A DNA stretch of 33,708 nt from Clostridia bacterium (GTDB lineage: Bacteria; Bacillota; Clostridia; Oscillospirales; CAG-272): contig JAFTST010000064.1 of NCBI GenBank assembly GCA_017467165.1, forward strand, positions 1-33,708, read 5' to 3'. Both the position numbers and the translations under genes were made by a program. Shown piece after piece: positions 22,850-31,263 of this stretch (its first letter is position 1; the number at the start of each line of letters is the position of its first letter). The notes beneath the pieces were generated by a model. It ran no database searches, was not told the origin of the DNA, and saw only the letters and a program-made list of their open reading frames with translations.

Positions 22850-25027
22850 ATGAAGATTAAAAAGCTTTTATCACTTATACTGCTATTGAGTATGCTGCTT
22901 TCTCTTCTCGCCGGCTGTAAGAACAACAAGCCCGACGATGAGCCGAAAGACGAGCCTGCCGATACGGTTACAGATTACAAGGAAACGCTTGCTCTCTACT
23001 ACTCGCTCGACGAGGCAAGCGGCAGTCTTGCTAAGGATTCTGTCAGCGGATTTGATTATACGATAAACTACGTATTCAACAAAGAAAATGCTGACAGCCT
23101 TTTCAAGGAGCCAAACGACCCCTTGAGAAGACCCGGTGTTAAGGGTAATTCCTTATATATGGACGGCTTTTCAAACAACATAGTTAACACAGACTTTGAG
23201 ACACCCTCCACGGCGATAACGATGTCCGCCTGGGTTGCTCCCAGAGTTTTCGAGAACATAGTTCACTACGACGGCGCGTCGGACGCGGCAGGTCACACCC
23301 GTATGACCTCTATACTCAACAAGGGTGATATAGAGATGTGCGAGGGCTTCCTGCTCGGCTACGGCAGACTCGGTATGTGGGGCATACAGCTTGCTCTTCA
23401 CAACGAGGAAACCGCCGAGGACTTCGTGGTTGGCTTCTACGACCCGATGAACGCCCTTCCCCTCTACGAGTGGTCGCACGTTGCGGTTGCATTTGACGGC
23501 GAGAGCGGCTATATCGGTCTGTTCTTCAACGGCGAGAAGTCCTACGAGGCTATAATCCCCGAGCTTGCCTCAACAAAAATAATTTACACCGAGGAGCCTC
23601 TCAGAGTAGGCTGCTACGTCAGCCCTCAGATTGAGTTCGGTATCAAAAGACAGATGATTTCGGGTCTTCTTGACGAGGTGCAGATTTATTCCTCTGCTCT
23701 CACTCCCAAGGATGTCCGCGATATATACAACGATACCGACACCGAGGCACCCCACCCCCAGCTTGACTGGAAGGATATAGCGCTTGATTCCTCCGTATAT
23801 GAGGGCGACCGCTACCGTCCTCAGTATCACGCTCTTCCTCCCGCAGTATGGATGAATGAGCCCCATTCCCCCTTCTACTACAAGGGTATGTATCACGTAT
23901 TCTATCAGCACAACCCCGCAGGACCCTACTGGTCACAGATTCGCTGGGGACATATCGTCAGCAGAGATATGATTCACTGGGAGTACGTCAAGGACGCTGT
24001 CGTTCCTACCGCGGGCATCTGCCCCGAGGGTATCTGGACGGGCGGCGCCTGCATCGGCCCTGACGGCACACCCTGGCTTGCTATCACGGCGGGTACTAAT
24101 CTGTACGGAAATCCCAACCACGGCGGTCAGAACGTAGCTTTCGCTCACGCTAAGGACCCGAACGACCCCTACCTTTCCGAGTGGGTAGTTGAGGATAAGC
24201 TGGTTATCACTCAGCCCAACGACAATACTCAGGGAGAAAGAGAGCAGTTCCGTGACCCCTTCGTCTGGTATGACGACGGCACCTACTATATGATGGTTTC
24301 CACCTCTATTCCCAACGCGGGCGGCTCGGCTGTTATCTACACCTCCGAGAATATGAGAGAATGGAACCACCGCGGCTACCTCTATGAGTGCGATATTAAC
24401 AGATATCCCGAGCAGGGCGCTCACTGGGAGTGCGTGGTTATGCTTCCCATCAGCACCAAGGACGGCTCGCAGACCAAGTACATTCTCTTTGACTGTCCCC
24501 AGTACACCGTAGACGGCTACACCGTTGAGTGCTACTACTGGATTGGAACCTTTGACAAGAACACCTGCAGATTTATTCCCGACGACCATCAGCCCAAGCT
24601 CTTTGATATGGGCGTTGGCGTATTCACAGGTCAGAACGGCTTCTGCTATCTCACCGAAGAGGATATAGCTAACGGAAAGACCAGCTACGAGGAGGGTCGC
24701 ACCATAGTTTACGCGATAGCTCAGGGTAAGGACGCGGGTACCGCGCAGAACTACACCGCGGGCTGGGCGCACAACTTCGCTATGCCTATCGAGCTGTGGC
24801 TCTCGGATGACGGAAAAACCGTTATGCGTCAGCCTGTCACCGAGCTCGAGAGTCTCAGAGAGGAAACCCTCTACACCTACGAGGGCGAGGGAAAAACCGC
24901 AGACGAGATTAACAGCGAGATTTCGGATATCCGCGGCGATATGCTCGAAATCAGAGCGAAATCGAGCTTGACCCTTCGAATCCCTTCTATTCCGCAGGTC
25001 TGTACGTCAGATACAACCCCAACGTAG
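22850..25027 (+). CDS. Extracellular GH32 lipoprotein with WMNEPH motif; frame broken near C-terminus
   Basis: ATG 22850 follows TGAGGATTT, six bases after the permease stop. The signal ends LLAGC (C23). Residues ~45-300 form a LamG/concanavalin-like domain ('LYYSLDEASGSLAKDS', 'WSHVAVAFDGESGYIGLFFN'). The GH32 propeller starts near 325: W334MNEPH, R468DPF and E527CVV hold the three catalytic carboxylates (E337, D469, E527). The nucleophile position is Glu, not the Asp of WMNDPN; as I recall, endo-inulinases and related GH32 enzymes carry WMNEP, so an endo-type or transferase activity is likely (inference). The frame ends early with 'QVCTSDTTPT' because of a 1-nt loss at ~24959-24961; the remaining beta-sandwich is in the -1 frame up to 25404. 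Whole, it would be 851 aa. A product cut at 725 aa would lack most of the C-terminal sandwich. Confidence 0.85.
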   Translation: MKIKKLLSLILLLSMLLSLLAGCKNNKPDDEPKDEPADTVTDYKETLALYYSLDEASGSLAKDSVSGFDYTINYVFNKENADSLFKEPNDPLRRPGVKGNSLYMDGFSNNIVNTDFETPSTAITMSAWVAPRVFENIVHYDGASDAAGHTRMTSILNKGDIEMCEGFLLGYGRLGMWGIQLALHNEETAEDFVVGFYDPMNALPLYEWSHVAVAFDGESGYIGLFFNGEKSYEAIIPELASTKIIYTEEPLRVGCYVSPQIEFGIKRQMISGLLDEVQIYSSALTPKDVRDIYNDTDTEAPHPQLDWKDIALDSSVYEGDRYRPQYHALPPAVWMNEPHSPFYYKGMYHVFYQHNPAGPYWSQIRWGHIVSRDMIHWEYVKDAVVPTAGICPEGIWTGGACIGPDGTPWLAITAGTNLYGNPNHGGQNVAFAHAKDPNDPYLSEWVVEDKLVITQPNDNTQGEREQFRDPFVWYDDGTYYMMVSTSIPNAGGSAVIYTSENMREWNHRGYLYECDINRYPEQGAHWECVVMLPISTKDGSQTKYILFDCPQYTVDGYTVECYYWIGTFDKNTCRFIPDDHQPKLFDMGVGVFTGQNGFCYLTEEDIANGKTSYEEGRTIVYAIAQGKDAGTAQNYTAGWAHNFAMPIELWLSDDGKTVMRQPVTELESLREETLYTYEGEGKTADEINSEISDIRGDMLEIRAKSSLTLRIPSIPQVCTSDTTPT

Positions 25028-25404
25028 TTGGTATCGAGACCGAAAAGACCGCTATCAAGTTCTCCAACACAGGCGTTATAGTTGACGGCACCGAGTCCTC
25101 AATGCTCGATTACGTCAGCCACAGACCCAGTCATAACTGGGACGTAGTCAAGAAGGAATATGAGATAACCATTCTTCTTGACCGCTCTATGCTCGAGGTT
25201 TATATCGACGGCGTTATGAGCTTCACAATGAGAGTTTATCCGAAGTACGGAGACTCCGATTATCTCAAGATATTCGACAACAATGCTAATATTAAATTTA
25301 CCGAGCTTCACATCTACCGTATGGGCAGCGCGTACAGCGATACTGTGACACCTCCCTACTACGGCAACGTTGGAAATCTCGGTGACTTGGGGGAGGATAT
25401 ATGA
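24959..25404 (+). pseudogene. Frame-shifted C-terminal part of the WMNEPH GH32 gene
   Basis: Reading from 24961 in the -1 frame gives 'IELDPSNPFYSAGLYVRYN', then 'ITILLDRSMLEVYIDGV', 'KIFDNNANIKFTELHIYRM' and the stop at 25402-25404. 'LDRSMLEVYI.G' is the conserved GH32 C-terminal sandwich strand. The upstream frame reads 'MLEIRAK' at GCGAAATCGAG; adding one A would give GCG AAA ATC GAG and join the frames perfectly. The stop overlaps the start of the next gene (ATGA at 25401), as expected if this was the native end. The cause may be a real mutation or a base-calling error in the A run. Confidence 0.85.
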
Positions 25405-27878
25405 AAAGAAGAATAATTGCACTGATAAGCCTCTTAGCAATACTCCTTTCCTCTCTCGGCTTGTCCGCCTGCAAGGACAAGAACGAGCCCGCGCCTCAGC
25501 CCGAGCCCGAGAAGATCGACTCTGTTCTGAACGGCGGATTTGAATCCGCCGACCTCTCGGGCTGGACGGTTGAGTACGGAGATGCCTTTGACGATGACTG
25601 CGTTTGTTCGACTAAGACCTTCTCCTTTGATAACGACCCCAACCACAACCTCCTGTCCATCAATCACACGGGCAACTGGTACCTTACGGGAAAGGGCTAT
25701 CACGGCAAGTACTCCTATGCAAGAACGGGCGCTATCCGCTCGACTGTATTCACAGTCCCGAGTGACGGCGTTATCAGCCTGAAGATTGCGGGAGGCGCGC
25801 TTGCAGTAGGCAAAAACTCGGACGCGCCTCTTAAGGCGAAGGAAAAAATCTGCTTCGTCGGCTTCTATCTCGCTGAAAACGACAGAATGATAGCGATGCA
25901 GACCAACGAGTTCTTCCACGAGCACACCGAGGATTACATTATCCCCGAAAGATACGCCGCAGGCGTATATAACACCGACAACTTCTACGAGTATTATCTC
26001 GACCTTTCCGATTATAAGAATCAGGAAATCTATATCAGAATAGTTGATAACGACGATAACCCCTACTACGGCTACATAGCCGTTGACGACATCAGAGTCG
26101 GCGAATACGCTGACCCACAGGTTGAGGGAATATTCTTCACCAAGGTTACCGACTATGTAACCGACGCTACCGCTCCCTCTCAGTATGAAATCAAGAACGG
26201 CGACTTCGAGCTTGGCTCTCTCGCGGGTTGGACGGTTGTTGAGGGCGACGCCTTCTCCAACGAGGGAGTCAACACCGAGAGCGTATGGTGGAATGAAAAT
26301 ATCACCTATTCCCGTGACGGAGATTATCACTACGGCAAGTATATGCCCGCCGCTACGGGCGTTATGCGCTCGTCGGAGTTCGTGCTCGGCGGCTCGGGCT
26401 ACGTCAGCTTCAAGCTCGGCGGCTGCTCGGACAACAGCAAGACCTACATAAGATTTATGCTTAAGGTGGGCGACGAGGCAATCGAGGTTGCCAGATACTC
26501 CAACTTCAAATATTGGAACTATCAGTTCCCCTACGTACAGAACGGAATGAAGCTTCTCAATCTGGTTCAGTACTACGCAGACCTCTCCAAATACCTCGGA
26601 CAGACGATGTATATCGAGGTTGTGGACAACAATTCTTCTCCCGACGATCTTGGCTGTATCACTCTTGACAGCATCAAGACCTATTGGGAGGAAAAGCCTA
26701 TCTGGTATAACAGCGAGTCCTTCCTTGCCGCGTACGATACGGATATTATGCCCGAGAGCGAATATCAGATTACCAACGGCGGCTTTGAGACCGGCGACCT
26801 GACAGGCTGGACCCTCGAGGGTGACAAGATCGGTATCGTAACCAACGCTTCCGGCTGGTGGGCAGAAAACCTTCCCTACAACAAGAAGGGTTCATATCTG
26901 TTCTCCGGTATCGTTAACGAGGGCGCGGGCGTGCTTGAGTCCAACAAGGGTACCCTCACGAGCTCCGCATTCACCGTTGGCGGCGCGGGCTATATCACCT
27001 TCATGCTTGGCGGCGGCGGCAATCCTCTTGAGTGCTACGTATCTATCATAGACGCAGAGACCGGAGAGGAGCTCGTACGCTACGCTAACAGACTCTTCAA
27101 TGATAAGGGCATTGGAATAATCAACAACGGTAGTAACCTTGCCAATATGATATGGTACAAGGCTGACCTCTCCGAGTATATGGGAAGAAGCCTTAAGATT
27201 CGGATAGTTGACAACGCTGTCAACAACTGGGGCTTAATCACCGCGGACAGCTTCGTAACCTACTACAAGGAGGCGGCAGGCGTGCCCGATAAGGCGAATA
27301 TCGCTATCGATATCAAGCCCGAGCCAAAGCCCGACACTATTCTTGGAGAAAACGACAAGTACCAGGTGCTCAACGGCGACTTTGAGACCGGCGACCTGAC
27401 AGGCTGGACGCTTTCGAGCGATATCGGCTACGTATCGGGACAGGACGTCTTCTGGAAGAACGCAGATAAGCCCTATAACAAGGACGGCAGCTACCTGTTC
27501 ACAGGTATCGAGGACGTTATGGGCAGTATGGAGGCGGCAAAGGGTACTCTCACCAGCTCCACCTTCACCGTTGGCGGCTGTGGCTTTATCACCTTCAAGC
27601 TTGGCGGCGGATATAACCCCGAGTGCTATATCGAGAGTGTTGACGCCGAAACGGGCGAGGCAATAGCGAAGTACCACAACGACAATACCGATAACAACGA
27701 GGGCAGAATGTTCCTCTTCAAGGCAGACCTCACAAGCTTCATGGATAAAGAGGTATATATCCGAGTAGTTGATAACGCAGAGAATGCCTGGGGTTGCCTT
27801 GCTGTTGATAGCTTTATCACACACTACACCTCGATAGAGGAGCTCCCCGAGGCTACTCTTATCGGAAGCAAGATTTAA
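25401..27878 (+). CDS. Surface lipoprotein with four tandem putative carbohydrate-binding modules
   Basis: The protein has 825 aa; ATG 25401 overlaps the preceding GH32 stop (ATGA), with GGGGGAGGATAT upstream. The signal ends GLSAC (C24), followed by a Pro/Glu spacer (EPAPQPEPEK). Four modules begin at N44, N266, N459 and N658, each with the motif N-G-(G/D)-FE-x-(G/A)-(D/S)-L-x-GWT. Each has a middle strand ('SSAFTVGGAGYITFMLGGGG') and an end strand ('YIRVVDNAENAWGCLAVDSF'). This resembles the beta-sandwich modules of CBM4/9/16/22-like families. No catalytic residues are seen. Modules 3 and 4 share an identical 30-bp stretch. The likely role is holding fructan at the cell surface next to the GH32 enzymes. 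The ligand is inferred from context alone. Confidence 0.82.
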   Translation: MKRRIIALISLLAILLSSLGLSACKDKNEPAPQPEPEKIDSVLNGGFESADLSGWTVEYGDAFDDDCVCSTKTFSFDNDPNHNLLSINHTGNWYLTGKGYHGKYSYARTGAIRSTVFTVPSDGVISLKIAGGALAVGKNSDAPLKAKEKICFVGFYLAENDRMIAMQTNEFFHEHTEDYIIPERYAAGVYNTDNFYEYYLDLSDYKNQEIYIRIVDNDDNPYYGYIAVDDIRVGEYADPQVEGIFFTKVTDYVTDATAPSQYEIKNGDFELGSLAGWTVVEGDAFSNEGVNTESVWWNENITYSRDGDYHYGKYMPAATGVMRSSEFVLGGSGYVSFKLGGCSDNSKTYIRFMLKVGDEAIEVARYSNFKYWNYQFPYVQNGMKLLNLVQYYADLSKYLGQTMYIEVVDNNSSPDDLGCITLDSIKTYWEEKPIWYNSESFLAAYDTDIMPESEYQITNGGFETGDLTGWTLEGDKIGIVTNASGWWAENLPYNKKGSYLFSGIVNEGAGVLESNKGTLTSSAFTVGGAGYITFMLGGGGNPLECYVSIIDAETGEELVRYANRLFNDKGIGIINNGSNLANMIWYKADLSEYMGRSLKIRIVDNAVNNWGLITADSFVTYYKEAAGVPDKANIAIDIKPEPKPDTILGENDKYQVLNGDFETGDLTGWTLSSDIGYVSGQDVFWKNADKPYNKDGSYLFTGIEDVMGSMEAAKGTLTSSTFTVGGCGFITFKLGGGYNPECYIESVDAETGEAIAKYHNDNTDNNEGRMFLFKADLTSFMDKEVYIRVVDNAENAWGCLAVDSFITHYTSIEELPEATLIGSKI

Positions 27879-27924
27879 TCGGTATTTATTCGCAACAACA
27901 AATTCTCTAAAGAAAGGAGTTAAT

Positions 27925-28053
27925 ATGCGAAACAGAAAAAACTCCGCTTATACCCCTGCGGAGCTTGAAATTATCCCTCTCGAGTACAGTGATATACTGA
28001 CTCTCTCACAACCCGATCAGGAAAAGGATCAAAACGAAGACAATGACTGGTAG
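27925..28053 (+). CDS. Small 42-aa protein with acidic C-terminus
   Basis: ATG 27925 follows AGAAAGGAGTTAAT, among the best ribosome binding sites in the window, and the stop is TAG 28051-28053. The protein starts 'MRNRKNSAYTPAELEIIPLE', continues 'YSDILTLSQPDQ' and ends in an acidic stretch closing with NEDNDW. There is no signal peptide or membrane segment. The pattern Y-x-P-x-E-L-E-I-(x)n-D-I-L-T-L-S followed by an acidic or polar tail is, from memory, seen in many short uncharacterised proteins of gut Clostridia, but no function is established to my knowledge. It sits 46 bp after one binding-module gene and 44 bp before the other. A role with the surface proteins, or as a modified-peptide precursor, is possible but unproven. 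Confidence 0.6.
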   Translation: MRNRKNSAYTPAELEIIPLEYSDILTLSQPDQEKDQNEDNDW

Positions 28054-28097
28054 CTCTATCTCGCGCATCAAAAAATTTATTTGAAAGGAATATAGAA

Positions 28098-30458
28098 ATG
28101 AAAAAAATGAATTATGCAAGAATTCTTATTCTTGTACTCTCCATCGCGCTTCTTATCGGCTCTGTTGTGTGCGTCAGTGCGGCAGCAGAGGATCTTGGCA
28201 CCAAGGGTCAGTTCGGCGCTATATCGATTAACTACGGCGATAAGATATACGTTCGCGTCGAGGTTAACGCGACCGAGGAAGAAATTACAAACGGCGACGT
28301 CGTTGTTTCCTACACTCTCAACGGCGAAACCAAGGACGCAACCTTCTTTGAGACCGACGGCGATCACGTTTGGGTGGTTACCGAGGGTATCGCGGCGTAC
28401 GATCTTGCCAAGGAGCTTGTATTCAGCTCCAAGGTTGGTGACGCTCAGGTTGAACAGAATCGCACCTACAGCGTAGCACAGTTCCTCTACAAGATGCTCT
28501 ATACCAACAGCGGTATATCCGAGGAATACAGAAATCTCTACGAGTCCCTTCTCGCATACGGCAAGGCGGCTCAGATAGCCCTCAACAAGAACACCGACAA
28601 GCTTGTTACCGACTCCACTCTCGTTTTCACCGAGAACGCTGACGTTAAGCTTGACGGCGAGAGCTTCGCATTCGCTCCCGGCAGTGACCTCAAGAGCGTT
28701 ACTCCCGAATTTATCGGAACCGCTCCCCAATACAAGGAGCTCGAGGGTTGGAAGATTAAGGTTGAGGGCGAAGAAGAAGCAAAAGCAGTTGGTCTCACCT
28801 TCGACTGCTCGGGCGTTGTTAAGGTTCTCGAGCCTGTATGGATAGATGAAGATCCCTCTCAGTTCACTCTTGTGAACGGCGGCTTCGAGAACGGACTTGA
28901 GGGCTGGACTCTCGTTGGAAATATCGGCGGCGTCAGCGATGCTACTCACTATTGGGTAGGCGACTCTGAGAGCGCTGAAGGCTTTGCCTTCGGTATGGAC
29001 GGCGAGAAAATGTTCTCCGCTTATGTCGACGGCGCTTCTGAGGGAGCGGTCGGAACTCTTACCTCCTCCAGCTTTATCGTAGGCGGCTCGGGATTTGTTA
29101 CCTTCAAGCTCGGCGCTATGAGAGACGGCAACTACGTATACGTTGACGTCGTTGACGCAGAAAGCAAGGAAATTCTCGCTCGCTACTACAACGGCAACTG
29201 GGCAGAGAGAACCAACGACGTTAAGAGCGGTTGTACTCTCGTTGCTTACAAGGCAAACCTCTCCGCATTTATGGGCAAGGAAGTATTCTTCCGTATCAGC
29301 GATAACGCAGACAGCGGATACGGCTTGTTCTTCGCAGACAGCTTCAACACCTACTATACCAGCGAGCCCGTAGACTTCGCAGATGCGACTCCCGTTGATT
29401 ATGAGGTTTCCGGAACCATCTATGACGTATTCAACGGTGGCTTTGAGTACGGTGACAACAGAGGCTGGTGGAACGTTGGCGAGCCCGGCGCAGTAACGGG
29501 CGCTGACGCATTCTTCTCCGGCGTAGCATACGGCAAGGACGGCGACTTCCTTTACAGCGGCGTTGAGGATCACGGCGCAGGCAACGGCAGAGAGCGCAAC
29601 ACCGGTGTGCTCACAAGCTCTGTCTTTGAGATTGGCGGTACGGGTTACATATCCTTTATGCTTGGCGGTGGCGGTCACAGACTCTGCTTCGTTCAGGTAG
29701 TCGATGCTGTAACCGGCGAGGTTCTTGCAAGATATCACCAGCAGGCAATGGAAGATGCAGTCCTCAAGACCTATGTTGCAGACCTCTCCGCATATATCGG
29801 TAGAACTGCAAGAGTTCAGGTTATTGACCAGGCGCAGAACAACTGGGGATGCGTATCCTTTGATAACGTTGTTACCTACTATCCCGAAGGCAAGGCGCTT
29901 CCCGATGGCGCTATAACTGCAAACGATATTTATAGTGGACTTACTAATGAAATTGTTAACGGCGGCTTTGAGAACGGTCTTGATGGCTGGGACGTATACG
30001 TTTACGAAGGCGAAAGCCTTGGCGCTGTAACAGAGGCAGAGCCTAATTCTGAGTATTACACCAAGAATGACGGCATCAAGGATGGAAACCTGTTCACCTT
30101 CTGGCATCCCGCTAATAACGATGAGGGCGGTAAGGGTACTCTGACAAGCTCGCTCTTCAGACTCGAGGGCGGCTCCTTCGTCTCCTTCAAGTTTGGTGGA
30201 GCAGGCGGTGGCATCAACCACGGCGTATTTATTCAGCTTGTAAGAGTCGACGGTACTGTAATAGCAACCTTCTATAACGATGCTGAGGGTAAGGATAATA
30301 CAAAAATGAACGCTTACTTCTATCAGTATAACGGCGAAGAGGTAGACTGCTTCATCAGAGTCGTTGATAACGCTAACAGCAACTACGGTGGCTTCGTGCT
30401 TGACTCCTTCAAGGTGGATGAGAGCGCTCCCGAGGGCTACCTCGAAGCAATTCAGTAA
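28098..30458 (+). CDS. Secreted protein with three putative carbohydrate-binding modules
   Basis: The protein has 786 aa; ATG 28098 follows AAAGGAATATAGAA. Residues 1-32 are a signal peptide (ILILVLSIALLIGSVVCVSA) without a proper lipobox, so it is probably released or bound non-covalently. Residues ~33-180 form a domain of its own with 'YSVAQFLYKMLY' and 'YESLLAYGKAAQIAL'; I recall similar segments in secreted proteins of gut Clostridia. Three modules of the same kind as in the four-module lipoprotein begin at N260, N446 and N621 ('NGGFENGLEGWT', 'NGGFEYGDNRGWW', 'NGGFENGLDGWDV'), each with '(T/S)SS.F..GG.G(F/Y).(T/S)FKLGG' and 'R..DNA..NWG...FD..' strands. It ends 'APEGYLEAIQ' with no anchor. 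A role in binding fructan is inferred. A long antisense frame over this gene is a codon-bias shadow. Confidence 0.82.
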   Translation: MKKMNYARILILVLSIALLIGSVVCVSAAAEDLGTKGQFGAISINYGDKIYVRVEVNATEEEITNGDVVVSYTLNGETKDATFFETDGDHVWVVTEGIAAYDLAKELVFSSKVGDAQVEQNRTYSVAQFLYKMLYTNSGISEEYRNLYESLLAYGKAAQIALNKNTDKLVTDSTLVFTENADVKLDGESFAFAPGSDLKSVTPEFIGTAPQYKELEGWKIKVEGEEEAKAVGLTFDCSGVVKVLEPVWIDEDPSQFTLVNGGFENGLEGWTLVGNIGGVSDATHYWVGDSESAEGFAFGMDGEKMFSAYVDGASEGAVGTLTSSSFIVGGSGFVTFKLGAMRDGNYVYVDVVDAESKEILARYYNGNWAERTNDVKSGCTLVAYKANLSAFMGKEVFFRISDNADSGYGLFFADSFNTYYTSEPVDFADATPVDYEVSGTIYDVFNGGFEYGDNRGWWNVGEPGAVTGADAFFSGVAYGKDGDFLYSGVEDHGAGNGRERNTGVLTSSVFEIGGTGYISFMLGGGGHRLCFVQVVDAVTGEVLARYHQQAMEDAVLKTYVADLSAYIGRTARVQVIDQAQNNWGCVSFDNVVTYYPEGKALPDGAITANDIYSGLTNEIVNGGFENGLDGWDVYVYEGESLGAVTEAEPNSEYYTKNDGIKDGNLFTFWHPANNDEGGKGTLTSSLFRLEGGSFVSFKFGGAGGGINHGVFIQLVRVDGTVIATFYNDAEGKDNTKMNAYFYQYNGEEVDCFIRVVDNANSNYGGFVLDSFKVDESAPEGYLEAIQ

Positions 30459-30492
30459 GCTGAAAATCAATCCAAATTATTAACCGAGAATA

Positions 30493-30525
30493 TCTCCCCT
30501 GCCCTGCCCGGCTCGGCGGGGGAGA
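30493..30525 (+). repeat. GC-rich hairpin between the secreted binding protein and the FIVAR lipoprotein genes
   Basis: TCTCCCCTGCC (30493-30503) pairs with GGCGGGGGAGA (30515-30525), 11 bp with one wobble. No T tract follows (AAGCAAAAAAAC), so it is more likely an mRNA-stabilising element, or an attenuator giving more of the upstream messages, than a terminator. Confidence 0.5.
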
Positions 30526-30558
30526 AGCAAAAAAACATTTCCCGGGGAGCATAAGATA

Positions 30559-31230
30559 ATGAAAAAATCATTTATAAAAAACAGCTTGATTGCAATTCTG
30601 CTCACTTTTCTGATTGCGCTGACTGCTGTTGGTTGCGGTCCCGATAACACAGACGACCCCGACACCCCTGACGTTCCCGTTGATCCTGTCGCGGTAGACC
30701 TGACTGCTCTTGGCGAAGAAATCGCCCTCGAGATAACCGAGCAGGGTGACTACACCGCTGACTCGTATAACAGCTACAAATCAAAGCTCGGAGAGGCTAA
30801 GGCTCTCTTTAACAACGCAGAGGCTACGCAGGAGGCGGTTGACGCTATGACCGCCGCTCTGACCGAGGCGCGTCTTTCGCTCACCGTAAGGCGTGTTGTG
30901 GCTGTCGCGGGCGCGGATAAGACGCTTGAGCTTGAAGAAGGCGAGACGGTGGAAATTGTCCTTTCCGATTTCGTCAATACAAGCGGTCTTAGCAAAATCA
31001 CCTATGAGGTCAAATCAAGCAGCGACGTCCTGTCACTCAGCTCGGTTTCGGGCGGTAAATTCACCGTCACGGCAGGCGAGGTCGACAGCGTTGCCTTCGC
31101 AACCGTTACTATCACCGTTTTTTATAACGGCGAAAACGCGTGTCAGGTTGAAATCACAGCGCAGGTGGGCGGCAAAACTAACTCCGTCCCCGGACTCGTG
31201 CCCGACGATAACGTGGACACAGACTGGTAA
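30559..31230 (+). CDS. FIVAR-type lipoprotein of the fructan locus
   Basis: The protein has 223 aa; ATG 30559 follows GGGGAGCATAAGATA. The signal ends LTAVGCG (C26), then a Pro/Asp-rich spacer (PDNTDDPDTPDVPVDP). Residues ~50-110 are a FIVAR-like three-helix module ('YTADSYNSYKSKLGEAKALF', 'ATQEAVDAMTAALTEAR'), found in cell-wall and surface sugar-binding proteins. Residues ~112-205 form an Ig-like beta domain ('VVAVAGADKTLELEEGETVE', 'VTITVFYNGENACQVEI'). The end is 'DDNVDTDW', similar to the end of the 42-aa protein. It is probably a surface spacer or binding protein; no enzyme motif is present. It has a 100-bp gap with a hairpin upstream and lies 33 bp before the cytoplasmic GH32. Confidence 0.78.
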   Translation: MKKSFIKNSLIAILLTFLIALTAVGCGPDNTDDPDTPDVPVDPVAVDLTALGEEIALEITEQGDYTADSYNSYKSKLGEAKALFNNAEATQEAVDAMTAALTEARLSLTVRRVVAVAGADKTLELEEGETVEIVLSDFVNTSGLSKITYEVKSSSDVLSLSSVSGGKFTVTAGEVDSVAFATVTITVFYNGENACQVEITAQVGGKTNSVPGLVPDDNVDTDW

Positions 31231-31263
31231 GTTAACCCTTTACTAAACTAAGAAAGATTTACT

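Noticed and set aside
24950..25030. Programmed ribosomal frameshift in the WMNEPH GH32 gene
   Set aside because: There is no slippery heptamer with a downstream structure, and a single missing A in an A run explains the break more simply.
28077..30470. A 797-codon open frame on the minus strand opposite the secreted binding-module protein
   Set aside because: It mirrors the coding strand's codon bias, has no plausible ribosome binding site or domain, and the plus-strand frame has a signal peptide and clear repeats.
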